Of a stretch of 64,000 bases of DNA, positions 41,767 to 52,743 are shown one piece after another. Positions within the stretch are counted from its first letter, which is position 1. Each line of letters begins with the position of its first letter. Position numbers and translations under genes: made by a program. The notes below the pieces were generated by a model that worked only from the letters and a program-made list of their open reading frames with translations, was not told where the DNA came from and searched no databases. The stretch comes from Candolleomyces eurysporus (taxonomy: Eukaryota > Basidiomycota > Agaricomycetes > Agaricales > Psathyrellaceae): assembly GCA_027579435.1 (NCBI GenBank), contig JANBPK010000925.1, positions 1 through 64,000 on the forward strand. The letters run 5' to 3'.

Positions 41767-43719
41767 ATGCTGCGATTATTGGCTCGCCCTCTGTCCCATA
41801 CGCCCATCACAAAATCTTTCAAGAACTCCAATCGTTTCATCTTCAGGACGATGGCCACCGCAAACACCCCCGATTTCGTGCGTTTCCCCATCGTTGACCA
41901 TCCGTCCACCTACTGACACGCTGGCCGACAGAACAAGGTCCTCTACGCTCCTCTCGCTGAGATCGACCCCGAGGTCAAGAACATCATCGACAAGGAGACA
42001 TGGAGACAGTTCACCGGTCTCGAGCTCATTGCCTCAGAGGTGAGTATCTGCCACGTCTAGCCTGCATAGTCTTGACCGACTCGCGATCTCCAGAACTTGA
42101 CTAGCAGGGCTGCCATGGAGGCAAATGGTTCGATCTTGACCAACAAGTACTCCGAGGGTCTCCCCAATGCTCGTTACTATGGCGGTAACGAGTATGTTGA
42201 CGAGCTCGAGATCCTCTGCCGAAAGCGTGCCCTCCAGGCGTTCAACTTGGACCCTGCAAAGTGGGGTGTCAACGTTCAGCCCTATTCCGGTTCGGTGAGT
42301 AGACTCTCTCCCTGCCAACGTGTTTCCCCCACTAATTCACGTTCCTTCAGACCGCCAAGTATGTTGAAAGCATCGCACTACAAGATTCGATCTGACGTTA
42401 CCCTAGCTTTGCTGCCCTGACTGCTCTCATCCAGCCCAATGACCGACTCATGGGTCTCGGCCTTCCGGACGGTGGTCACCTCACTCACGGCTACTACGTA
42501 CGTCTTCATTGCGTTGATGCAAAGTCAAACATGCTCATAGGCGTTTTACAGACCGCTAAGAAGAAGATGACGGCCTCTTCCATCTACTTCCAATCCTTCC
42601 CCTATTCTATTGTTCCCGACACCGGTCTCATTGATTACCCCAAACTGGAAGCTACTGCCAAGGTTTTCAAGCCTCGTCTCATCATCTGTGGTGCTTCCGC
42701 CTACCCCCGCGACTGGGACTATGAGCACCTCAAGAAGATTGCCACCCAGGAGGGTGCCTGGCTCATGGCCGACATCGCCCACACCAGTGGTCTTGTCGCT
42801 GCGGCGGAACTCAAGAACCCCTTCGACTACTGCGATGTTGTCACCACTACCACGTACGTGACTGTCCAAGTTGCTTGAGCAATTCGAATCTAACAACCCT
42901 CACAGTCACAAGACCCTCCGTGGTCCTCGAGCTGGTCTCATCTTCTTCAGGAAGGATCTTGAGAATGCTAAGGACCTCGAGAAGCGCGTCAATGAAGCCG
43001 TCTTCCCTGCCTGCCAGGGTGGTCCTCACAACAACGTAAGTCGTGCGTTCCAATAGGCTGTTGTTTTCATGGTTCTAATGTCTTTACTTAGACCATCGCC
43101 GCAATCGCCACTGCCTTGAAGCAAGTCGCCGATCCCTCGTGGAAGGCCTACGCTAAGCAGGTCATTGCTAACGCGAGGGCTCTCGCCGACGCCCTTGTCG
43201 CTCACGGCTACAAGCTCCAGACTGGTGGAACCGACAACCACCTCGTCCTCTGGGACTTGCGACCTATCGGCCTTACCGGTAGCAAGGTCGAGAAGGTCTG
43301 TGACTTCATGGGTATCACCATCAACAGTTCGTATCCTCCTTCTTTCACCCGCCTTACTTGGCTGACCCCATCGTTTAGAGAACGCTGTTTCTGGTGATGC
43401 CTCTGCCCAAGTCCCTGGTGGAATCCGTCTCGGTACCTCTGCCTTGACTTCCCGCGACATGCGCGAGGATGACATCAAGCAAGTCGCCGAGTTCTTGCAC
43501 CGTGCTGTTCAGATCTCCCTCGTCCTGCAGAAGGAGGCCGGCTCCAAGCTCCTCAAGGACTTTGCCCGTGTCGCCACCACTCCTGAGGAGGGCAAGGTCG
43601 GCCACCAGCAGGTCAAGGCTTTGAGGGACGAGGTCCAAGCCTTTGCTCAGAAGTTCCCTCTTCCTGGTGTTGAGACCGCCAACCTCCAAAAGCCTGAAGG
43701 TCTTCATGAGTACTTCTAA
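41767..43719 (+). CDS. Serine hydroxymethyltransferase
   Basis: Nine exons: 41767-41877, 41932-42039, 42094-42294, 42351-42358, 42407-42497, 42552-42853, 42906-43035, 43092-43326 and 43379-43719; 508 residues. A PLP enzyme interconverting serine and glycine while charging tetrahydrofolate with one-carbon units. Landmarks: [87 protein letters not shown] and [11 protein letters not shown] with the PLP lysine at about residue 276, ending LHEYF. The first 28 residues are basic and hydroxylated ([20 protein letters not shown]) and look like a mitochondrial presequence. A second in-frame ATG (41851, MATANTPDF) would give the cytosolic form. Exon 4 is only 8 nt. Which of the mitochondrial or cytosolic genes this is remains open. 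Confidence 0.95.
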
Positions 43720-44240
43720 GTACTTTCGGTGATTTCACGTTTCGCCCTCTGCATGATTTACGCACCCTCCTTTTCCCTCTCTCTTTCTACGACATCTTTC
43801 TACGTTTGGGATTACACATAGAAACGGACATTCAACATCGTCCGAGCGAGGGCGCTCGACTGCTTTTTCACAGATTTTGTGTATGATGATGATAACGCAC
43901 AGGTCCTCCACATTTCTTTTCGTCGTAATGATCTCAACATCAATGTATTATATCTCACAGTAGCTTTCGGTTTTATCATATACATACAGTGCCATTTACG
44001 TTGGAGATGTGTGATTGGGTTGAGCTCGAGGTAGTCAGGATCGTGAACGGTGGTAAACGTGAAGTGATGTTGCTTGGACTCGTTGAATTGACGAATAATG
44101 AGGAGAGTTAGTGCTACCCAAGCCTGAGCCCGAGGCTTGAGCCTAGCATGCTAGTTAGGGTACTGTGACCTCTGAACCCCGCCAGTTGAAGGAAAAGCAA
44201 AACACTGATGATCGGATGAGCACATCAGACAATGTCTAAT
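43720..44240. other. Intergenic between SHMT and U6
   Basis: 3' UTR of SHMT (T-rich), then the upstream region of U6. No clear TATA box is seen before U6. Confidence 0.5.
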
Positions 44241-44264
44241 GTCCCCTTCGGGGTGACATACGAA

Positions 44265-44295
<31 letters not shown>

Positions 44296-44361
44296 GGCCC
44301 CTGCACAAGGATGACACGCTTTCCCGGAGTGGTAGACCTACGGGTCTCAATATTTATTTTT
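44241..44361 (+). ncRNA. U6 spliceosomal snRNA
   Basis: A 5' stem GTCCCCTTCGGGGTGAC, then AATTGGAACGATACAGAGAAG, ATTAGCATGGCCCCTGCACA and AGGATGACACGC. These contain the invariant ACAGAGA box that pairs with the 5' splice site and the AGC triad of the catalytic core. The 3' part runs into a TTTTT Pol III terminator at 44357-44361. The exact 3' end is uncertain; the last 40 nt differ from other U6 genes that I know. Confidence 0.9.
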
Positions 44362-44707
44362 GCCCGTAGTTTTCATTAATTTGACAATATTTCGCCTTCA
44401 TTGGCAGGGCGGGGATTCGGAGCATTATCTAGCCTCCACTGACGTTCAGGTTTGGGTTCGGTCACCCTCCGTTTACCTTTCTGCAGCTCATTTTCTCCAT
44501 TTTCTCTCCTAAAGCAGTGCGATTCTAAGCCTAACCCATCTTCAAGGTCTGAATTTGGTAGGACCTTCGGGAGCAACGCGCCTAAGAGCCAGCGCCTATG
44601 ATGAATTTAATCGGAGCCTGAAACTGGGTCATACGTAGCATCCATCAATGGGCGCAGTGCGATGGATTAAACGTCACCCGTGAACGACCCACCTTTCCCT
44701 ATCTACC

Positions 44708-45867
44708 ATGGCGTACGTCCAGGTAGAGTCTGATGATGTGAGTTTTGGATCTATCCCGACGCCCATATGTCGCTGACAATGCCTTTATCGAAGACTCGTC
44801 TGGAGGAAGGCCCCGAGGGTCTCCAATTTAAATGTCAGTCCCGATATAGAGGTTATCACCCAAGCCGATACACAAAGTCCTGACGAAGAGAAACAGCATT
44901 CCTAGGCGCAGATGCAAACGCCAGCAACAGCCGAAGCTCCCCAAACCCCCCAAGAAGCGCGGGCGTCGGCAACGCCGACAGAGGGTACCTCGCAGAAGAA
45001 GGCAGAGCGGCCAAGGGCACCGGGGGCTTCTGGACGATCGAATACTACCAGCCCTACTTTGACATCGACACCAAAACCGTGCTGCAGCGGTGCTACATGA
45101 CGCTCAACCCGCTCGCGGCGCCGACCTACATCCCGACGCACCTCACACCCGCCGACCTGTACGGTCCGTTTTGGACGTTGACGACCCTGATTTTCGCGCT
45201 TTTCCTGTCCTCGAGTCTCGCGGCGTCGATATCGGCGTACCTCTCTGCCGACTCGGAGAAGTTTGATTACGACTTCAAGTTGCTCAGTATTGCGATGTCG
45301 TTGGTGTACGCGTACGGGATCGCGCTCCCCGTGCTGCTCTGGCTGGCCCTCAGATACATGGGCGTGGGCGAATGGAGCGTCGTGGAGGCGGTTTCGCTGT
45401 GGGGCTATGGCCAGTTTGCCTGGATCCCAGTTAGCGTGAGTCTTTCAACGTTCTTTTGGCGATTAGTGAGGAACGACTGACTGACTGACTGAATGAATCT
45501 CGTTGTCTGTTTAGGTTTTGTGTGTTATCCCAGTTCCGATCGTTCGATGGGTCCTCGTAGGATTGGCGTTTGGCCTTTCGGCCTACTTTTTGGGCGCGAA
45601 CATATACCCGATTCTTGCCTCCGTAAGTTGAAGCGAAAGCCTCAGTTTTATAGAAATTCACTAATACATATAATGGGATTTCCGCAGGCCGAAGCCAAAG
45701 CAACACGACTACTTATCATCGTTTTGGCTGCCCTTCATCTCGGGGTGGCCCTCTCATTCAAGATTCTCTTCTTTGGTTATTATGTTGTCGAAAAGATTGG
45801 TGCGGATATCCCAATACCCGGAGGTGATTTACCTGGAACTGGTGGCAATTCGACTGCTGCTCGATGA
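44708..45867 (+). CDS. YIP1-family Golgi/ER membrane protein (YIPF1/2-like)
   Basis: Exons 44708-44737, 44794-44833, 44897-45435, 45515-45622 and 45688-45867; 298 residues, the usual size. A soluble N-terminus (MAYVQVESDD..., FLGADANASNSRSSP) leads to WTIEYYQPYFDIDTKTVLQR, the conserved approach to the membrane domain. Five hydrophobic segments follow: LYGPFWTLTTLIFALFLSSS, LLSIAMSLVYAYGIALPVLL, VVEAVSLWGYGQFAWIPV, VLCVIPVPIVRWVLVGLA and LLIIVLAALHLGVALSFKILF. YIP1 proteins bind Rab GTPases and act in vesicle budding and fusion between ER and Golgi. The last two exons have a broken copy at about 48080-48490. Confidence 0.85.
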
Positions 45868-46404
45868 ACCTCAGCTAGTATCAGTATATTTATGTTGTGC
45901 TTAAATTAATACAAATCGCAAGAGCATGGACGGCGAAAGTTGAGCGGAGGATAAAATCGGGTATGCTTAGATTTGTGGAATCGGTTCAGAAGCAGTCGTA
46001 CACCGCTTGGTGCTCTCCAGTTTTCAGACCTACAAACCCGTAGGATGATACCTTGCCATCGCTTGCATAGTGGCGTGCACCCAAACAATTGGCACTAAAA
46101 TTGTATGAACAAGTTGCTGTTAATCACACTAGGAACGGGAGATGGCCGGCTTACTGATGCATGGACAACATTGAACATGTAACAAAGGTTTCCGGTGTTT
46201 TCGTGGAAAGCGCTTGCACGCACCCACCACTCGACATTGGCAGCTGGGAGGTCGAAATCACTCATGCTGGGGCCAGTCATGTAGAAAGGCGCTNGGGGGG
46301 GATAGATGGAAGTGAAAGTAGCGAGAAAGGAGGCGGTGGGCTGAAGAACTTTGGTCGGCCTCTCCCAACTTGAGCCATTTGTCTGTACGAATTGAAAGTT
46401 AGAA
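45868..46404 (-). other. Downstream region of NACHT gene A, possibly with a last exon
   Basis: A minus-strand frame around 46267-46150 reads DLPAANVEWWVRASAFHENT, closely matched by DLPAADAEWWVRATVFHGNT downstream of NACHT gene B (about 48905-48845). Conservation between copies and a GT-AG pair near the annotated stop (donor in CGCG|GTGCGT at about 46445) suggest that the protein may continue here. The N at 46294 prevents a clean model. Confidence 0.4.
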
Positions 46405-47961
46405 CTACGATTCAGCCGCTGAGGAGGACATGTAAACCAACGCACCGCGAACAACCGCCATATACTTCTCGCAAACGAAGTTGGAACGAAGTCTATAGCC
46501 GAGATAGAAAGCACCCGAACGAGATACATCATCCAGGAAATCAAATAATGACTTGTGATAGAAGGCATATGGTGCTTGAAGGTCCTCAAGAGGCGGTACC
46601 TTGACGAGCGAGTGCACATCACCGAGCAAGTGATCTGCCTCGCCTTCAAACGTCTCGAGTATAAAGTTGACCAAGTGGGCGGCAGGTGGCTTGCCAGTAT
46701 TAAGAATCCAAATATTCGTGAACCAGAGCCATTTCACAACTAGAATTGGATCTGGACTCGAACGAAGAATTTGCGTGTAAAGAGCGTCGAGGTGGGCGAA
46801 CGGGTTGACTCCTGCGTCCGTCGCCTTCAGCTTTAAAGCGATGTTCAACAGGACGTGGGGATTTCCGTTACGTGCTTCCGAGAGGAAACGCACGACGGTG
46901 GATGCGTAAACAAATTGGCCAGATGCGTTCTTCACCAATGTGGGGATCGCGGTTTTGGGAGGCCATGAAGCCGTGAGCTTGTACTTCCGTCGAATGTCTT
47001 TGAATTTGGCTTCTAGGAACAGGGTGATGTCGGCATCGGGTTTGTACTTTTCGTCCAACACAACAGAGGCGAAGGGCATATTTCTCTGTTCAGGGTCGAA
47101 GAAGAGACGGAAAATACGCTCTGGGCGACTCGCGACAAGGATGCGGAAAGGGAACGCCGGATCTGATTGTGCCTCCTCTAGCACTTTCAAGATTTCTTCC
47201 TGGGCGTGTTGTTTCGTTCGTGGCTCTGCTGGCTTTCTGTCCGGGACGGGTTTCACATAATGGAATTGTTCAGCTTCGCATTCGTCAAGTCCGTCAATGA
47301 TGATGACTTTGGGCCAGCTGGAATGCTCAATCCGTTCTTGGACCTCCCGAAGGGGTTTTAGTAGGAGGGTTTCCATCTGCGCCCGCATATTTTTCTTGAA
47401 AATGATAGGATCGCCTTCGAGCGCGTTCAAAATCGCCCCTTTGAGAGATTCGTCGTGTTGTGAGAGTTGATAAGCGAGTGTAGGAATGAGGGCCGTGCTT
47501 GTACGTCGGTCTAAGGACGTTGAAGTGGAGGAGAAGAAGAAGCAGGCAGCCAACAGTCCTCCCTTGTGGCACCGATCGGCGAGTGTCCCCATGATAGCTG
47601 TTTTTCCCGTTCCTGCTGGCCCAGTGACCCAGGTTATCTTCTTTGGCTCTGGGTCGTTGTCGCCCTCGGCGATCCAGCTGAAGAGTTCCTCTTGCACGGC
47701 AACTCGAGTTTCTGGGTGACATTTGGGTGCGTCACAGCGCTCGAGAGAGTCGTGCATCGCCCCGGCTGAGATGCGGGTTTCAAGTTCTAGTGTACATGTT
47801 AGAAACTGGAAAAGCTGCCCAGAGAATGCAAATGACCATGTCGACTCACCCTTCAATGGACTCGTCGAGAACGCTGCATGGTGCACCACGTAGTTGTTCG
47901 CGGTGATAAAAGTAGTGTTTTCGAGGTGCATGTCACGGGCACCATCCAAGATCTTAGCCAT
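46405..47961 (-). CDS. NACHT-domain STAND NTPase A
   Basis: Exons 47961-47850 and 47786-46405; the 63-nt intron has GTGAGT, a TCTAAC branch site and TAG. Because 63 is a multiple of three, the unspliced frame is also open. The spliced protein is 497 residues. N-terminus MAKILDGARDMHLENTTF (shared NLR motif), then HDSLERCDAPKCHPETR, the usual linker. Walker A GPAGTGKT is at about 93-100, Walker B KVIIIDGLDECE at about 198-208 and the sensor ILVASRPER. A helical and winged-helix-like half follows (ASGQFVYASTVVRFLSE, KSLFDFLDD). There are no C-terminal repeats, so this is a short NLR-type protein. Its closest relative is the gene at 49053. Confidence 0.85.
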   Translation of the reverse strand: MAKILDGARDMHLENTTFITANNYVVHHAAFSTSPLKGESTWSFAFSGQLFQFLTCTLELETRISAGAMHDSLERCDAPKCHPETRVAVQEELFSWIAEGDNDPEPKKITWVTGPAGTGKTAIMGTLADRCHKGGLLAACFFFSSTSTSLDRRTSTALIPTLAYQLSQHDESLKGAILNALEGDPIIFKKNMRAQMETLLLKPLREVQERIEHSSWPKVIIIDGLDECEAEQFHYVKPVPDRKPAEPRTKQHAQEEILKVLEEAQSDPAFPFRILVASRPERIFRLFFDPEQRNMPFASVVLDEKYKPDADITLFLEAKFKDIRRKYKLTASWPPKTAIPTLVKNASGQFVYASTVVRFLSEARNGNPHVLLNIALKLKATDAGVNPFAHLDALYTQILRSSPDPILVVKWLWFTNIWILNTGKPPAAHLVNFILETFEGEADHLLGDVHSLVKVPPLEDLQAPYAFYHKSLFDFLDDVSRSGAFYLGYRLRSNFVCEKYMAVVRGALVYMSSSAAES

Positions 47962-48079
47962 GCGGTACTGGGGAGGATGGATGCGGTGAATAATGGCGAG
48001 GATTTATATCTATGAACTGTCGGGCAAGATTTGAGCCCGGTGTAAGCTGCATTAGAGGCTGTACGTGTTTTGCCAGTTT

Positions 48080-48490
48080 GTGTGAGTTAGCGTGAGTCTT
48101 TCAATCAATTGCCAGAACGAATGACGTTGAATATGTCCTTTAGGCTTTGGGCATTGTCCCAGCCCCAGCCCCAATCGTTCGGTGGGTCCTCGTAGAATTG
48201 GCCTCACCTTTCGGACGCGAATATATAACCAATCTATGGCTCCGTAAGTCGAAGCAAGCGCTTTACTTTCTGGCATAAAATTGAAACAATGCATCTTTCG
48301 GGACATTCGCGGGCAGGCCAAAGCCAGAACGTCACAATTACTTATCATCGTCTCGGCTGCCATTCATCTTAGGGTGTCGCTCTCTTTCAGGATTCTCTTT
48401 TTCAGCTATGATGTTGTCGAAAGGATTGGCGCAGATATCCCAATATCCCGAAGTGAGTTACTGGCGGTAATTCGACGACTACTCGATGAA
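48080..48490 (+). pseudogene. Broken copy of the YIP1 gene 3' end
   Basis: It matches the last intron, exon 4 and exon 5 of the YIP1-family gene (45430-45867) in order: GCGTGAGTCTTTCAA donor region, ATTGTCCCAGCCCCAGCCCC, AATCGTTCGGTGGGTCCTCG, then TTACTTATCATCGTCTCGGC and GTTGTCGAAAGGATTGGCGC. The reading frame is lost (an internal deletion after the WVLVxLA stretch and a destroyed acceptor). Upstream exons are missing. Confidence 0.8.
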
Positions 48491-49052
48491 CACTTGTCAG
48501 CGTCCTTAGTCGCTCCCACTCAATTTATTTCCCAAAGCTTATATCATTCATGAGCAAGAACATGAAGGGGAGACAATCGCAGAATGGAAGAGAGAAAAGG
48601 GACGCGGGAAGGGAGTCCTGGACTTGTTGAATCGGTTGAAAAGGAGACGTATGCTGCCTGGCACTTGCCAATTTTCAGACCGACAAACCCGCAGAATGGT
48701 ACTACGCCATCGCTTGCACAGTGGTGTGCACTGGAACCATTGGCACTAAAAGTGTATGAAAAAGCTGCTGTTAATCGCGGTAGGAATGAGTGAGATTTGG
48801 CCGCCTTACTAGTTCATGAACATCTCTGAATACGCAGTAGATATTGGAGGTGTTGCCGTGGAAAACGGTTGCACGCACCCACCACTCCGCATCGGCAGCT
48901 GGAAGGTCTAAGTCACTAGCACTTCGTGTGGATATTGAAGACGATAGGAAGAAGAACGGACAGAAGTGAAAGTAGCAAGAAATGAGACGTTGATGGGCTG
49001 AAGAACTTTGGTTCGCCTCTCTCAACTTCGAGCGTCGATCTGTTCGGACTGA

Positions 49053-50627
49053 TTAGAACTTGTATTCAGCCGCCGAGCAGGATATGCAAGACAACGCACC
49101 GCGAATAACAGCCAGATACTTCTCCCAGACAAAGTTGGAACGAAGTGAATAGACGAGATAGAGAGGACCCGAACGGTGGATATCATCCAGGAAATCAAAT
49201 AATGACTTGTGATAGAAGCCATATGGCGCTTCAAGGTCCTCAAGAGACGGCACCTTGACAAGCGAGTGCACATCACCGAGCAAGTGATCTGCCTCACCCT
49301 CAAACATCTCGAGCATAAAGTTAACAAAGTAGGCGGGAGGTGGCTTGTCATCAAGGTCATCTTGACTCGCCCAGATCTTCATGAACCAGAGCCATTTCAC
49401 AACGAGGTCTGGATCTGGACTCGAATGAAGAATTTGGGAGTAGAGAGCGTCGAGGTGGGCGAACGGGTTAACTCTGCCGGTGTCTATCGGCTTCAGCTTT
49501 AAAGCGATGTCCAACAGGACCTGAGGATTTCCATTACGTGCTTCCGAAATGAAACGCGCTATGGTGGCTGCATAAACAAACTGGCCAGATGAATTCTTGA
49601 CCAATGTGGGGATAGCGTTTTGCGGAGGCCATGAAGCCATGAGCCTGTATTTTCGTCGAATCTCTTTGAATTTGGCCTCCAGGAAAAGGGTGATGTCGGT
49701 ATCGGGTTTGTACTTTTCGTCCAACACAATAGAGGCAAAGGGCATGCTCCTCTGTTCAGGATCGAAGAAGAGGCGAAAAATCCGCTCTGGGCGACTCGCG
49801 ACAAGGATGCGGAAAGGGAATGCCGGATCTGATTGCGCTTCTTCTAGCACTCTCAAGATTTCTTCCTGGGCGTCTTGATTCGTTCGTGGCTCTGCTGGCT
49901 TTCTACCCGGGAAAGGTTTCACATTGTGGAACTGTTCGGCTTCGCATTCGTCGAGACCGTCAATGATGATGACTTTGGGCCAACTGGAAGGCTCAATCCG
50001 TTCTTGGACCTCCCGAAGGGGTTTTAGTAGGAGGGTTTCCATCTGCGCCCGCAGATCTTTCTTGAAAATGATAGGATCCCCTTCGAGGGCGTTCGCGATC
50101 GCTCCTTTGAGAGATTCGTCGTGTTGTGAGAGCTGATAAGCGAGTGTAGGAATGAGGGCCGTGCTCGCACGTTGGGTTGAAGACGTTGAAGTGGACGAAA
50201 AGAAGAAGCAGGCCGCCAGTAACCCTCCTTTGTGGCACCGATCGGCGAGTGTCCCCATGATAGCTGTTTTTCCCGTTCCTGCTGGCCCGGTGACCCAGGC
50301 TATCCTCTTTGGCTCTGGATCGTTGTCGCCCTCGACGATCCAGCTGAAGAGTTCCTCTTGAACAGCAACTCGAGTTTCTGGGTGACATTTAGGCGCATCA
50401 CAGCGCTCGAGAGAGTTGTGCATTGCCCCAGCTGAGATACGAGGCTCAAGTTCTAGCGGACATGTTAGAAACCAGAAATGTTGCGTAGAAAATGCAAATG
50501 TCTATGTCGACTCACCTTTCAAGGGACTTGTGGAGAACGCTGCATTGTGTACGACGTAGTTCTCCGTTGCGATGAAAGTCGCGTTTTCGAGGTGCATGTC
50601 ATGGGCACCATTGAAGATCCCAGCCAT
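49053..50627 (-). CDS. NACHT-domain STAND NTPase B
   Basis: Exons 50627-50516 and 50452-49053 (63-nt intron, same phase and branch site as gene A); 503 residues. MAGIFNGAHDMHLENATF at the N-terminus, HNSLERCDAPKCHPETR, Walker A GPAGTGKT, Walker B KVIIIDGLDECE, ILVASRPER, NSSGQFVYAATIARFISE and KSLFDFLDD. Very similar to gene A along its length and in both flanks, so the pair is a tandem duplication that also carried the YIP1 tail. A further exon (48905-48845, EWWVRATVFHGNT) may follow the stop, as for gene A. Confidence 0.85.
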
Positions 50628-51480
50628 GTGGTACTGGGGAGGGTGGATGCTGTGAAGACGGCGAGGGTTTATATCTATGGAATGTGGGGCTAAGAGTGAA
50701 CCTGCAAGGTGTATTAAGGCTGTCCACACATGTTTTGCCATTGTTGGGCCTCGCCTTCATTTGATATGGATTGTTTACTGACGCTTGGGTTAGGTAGGCA
50801 GAGCCTTATGTCACAAGCACAGCATAGGAGGCTCTGCAGCATACGGAGTGTGTTCACAGTTCCGTGCTAGTTTTGAAGCTGAGAAGTACCATACAGGCCG
50901 AAGTTGGAGCTCTTAGACGGAAATGAATACGGTGGTGCAGTACATCGCAATGCTACCTTTTGCCTGGCAGGACCACGGGATTCGAACAGAAAACGGAGCC
51001 TGAAAGGAACTGTATTTATGAATATAGGATTAGTGAGCTGTAAAATCATTTTCGTTCAGACTCGATGCATACCAAAGATTCCAACCCCCACCAATTTCTT
51101 CAGAAACGAGTTGGAGAGGATCAACTCGAGGGCACAGCCAGGCCGGCGCACATTGTATGACATTCAATTTATTGGTAGTAGAACCTGTGAACGTTCACTC
51201 TTTCTCGGACGTGAAGAGCGTCCCATACGCTTCGGTGGATACTATGTCCTCTTTCAGAAATGGATGTTTGGGACTATACTAGTACTGCGGCTTTCGTAGC
51301 TCCAGCAGTCCGTAGATCTGAGTGAGATATCATATCGACCCCCACAAGTACAAGAGGAATAGAGTGATCCATGAAAATTACCTGATACGGTCAGGTTAAT
51401 GCGATAATTTACAGACTGGGCAAAATTTTGAACGTACATATCCCACGAAACCCGTCTTTAAAGTGCATTTGGTGACTTTG
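50628..51480. other. Spacer, nothing recognised
   Basis: Contains the leader of NACHT gene B and the 3' flank of the NOSIP-like gene. The 131-codon plus-strand frame (50904-51299) has no domain features. Confidence 0.45.
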
Positions 51481-52743
51481 CTATCCCTGGAAAGCCACTC
51501 CGGCCTTGGAAGTTTCTGCTAGACCACCACCCGCAAAACCAGTTCCTAACAAAACGTTAGATGAAAAAGGAGAACCCAACAAATCAAGCTGACCTTCTCG
51601 TTTCAACTCCATGATTTCCTTGTCCTTCAGCTTTGAGTCGCAAACTATACATTGCTTTGCGGGTCGAACAAGGGTATCTGTGCAAGTCTTGCACGTTACA
51701 TGACCACAGGGTTTGGCCACTGAGAGGAGGGTGAGCTGGCGGGTTGCAACATATATCAGGGAATCCACGTACAGAATATCAAGGTATTGTTCGATAGCTT
51801 CTTCTTACACGACGGGCACATGGGATCCCCTTCTTCGCTGGACTTTGACGATGCTGTCGGTGTAGATTCCGTTGACTTTGAGGAGCTTGGGCCAGACGGC
51901 AACAAAGTAAAGTTGACTGCCGTTAGATTCTTCAGTGACAATTCATGCGCCGGATTCCCTCCTCTGCAAGTTGTCTGCACTTTGATATCGAGCAAAGATT
52001 CTGGAGGTCCAGAGGACGTATAGGTCGGCGTCAGGGAAGGAAGCCAAAAGTCTGGGAGCTTATGCTTGAGTGCAAGTGCCTGTTCCTTCTCTATCTGTCG
52101 TACGGCAGCTTCCTCGGCCTCTTCTGCAAGAGAATCCACGTTCTCTGCATCAAACTCGAATTTACGCTTCCGCCCTCGGGCTATAAGTAGCAGTCAATAC
52201 ACATTGGTTCGCTAGAGAACAAACGAAATACATACCGGTGTCAACATCACCACCCGACTTTGTTCCAATCGCCGAAGGCCCAGTGGCGAGGCCCAGCTGA
52301 CCCTTCTCGAATTCCTCCAGGACGCGCTCTCGCGCAGCCTGCCTAACCGCAGCTTTCTCTGTTTCAGCCTCCTTCTTCAAAACTTCCAAGCGCTCTTTCT
52401 GTCGTTTGATATCCTTCTTCTGTGTTACTTTAAATAAGTCTGCCTCAGCCTTTGGGCAGACCGAGAGCGCGAAAACGTACAGAGGTCGGTGTAAACGCAT
52501 TCTTTGCAGAATAGATGTCCTTCTTGACATGCAACTGGATCCCGGGCACGGTTTAGACACAATGCACAGGCGTCGAATCTTCGCATTGATTCGTTTCCTA
52601 AACGTTGCTGCAGAACATAAGTGAATTCGGTGGGGACTGGAATTGCTTGCTGCACATACCTTTTTGGTGCCATAGTCGAGTTTCTTGTACTCAGCATAGC
52701 TGAATATTGAGGATGCAGTATTGTTCTTGCTGTGCTTGGTCAT
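51481..52743 (-). CDS. NOSIP-like U-box/zinc-finger protein
   Basis: Six exons: 52743-52660, 52607-52481, 52427-52236, 52180-51773, 51719-51594 and 51545-51481; 333 residues (animal NOSIP is about 300). N-terminus MTKHSKNNTASSIFSYAEYK, then the first split U-box half CALCLNRARDPVACQEGHLF. A long coiled-coil/charged stretch follows (QKKDIKRQKERLEVLKKEAE). The second half has CPSCKKKLSNNTLIFL, KPCGHVTCKTCTDTLV and PAKQCIVCD. A Gly-rich tail TGFAGGGLAETSKAGVAFQG ends the protein. NOSIP homologues are E3 ubiquitin ligases also found with spliceosome C complexes. Exon 3 needs the acceptor AAAG|TAACAC, supported by family conservation. Confidence 0.85.

Noticed and set aside
50904..51299. 131-codon plus-strand frame
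   Set aside because: No recognisable features; contains neither splice support nor a conserved motif.
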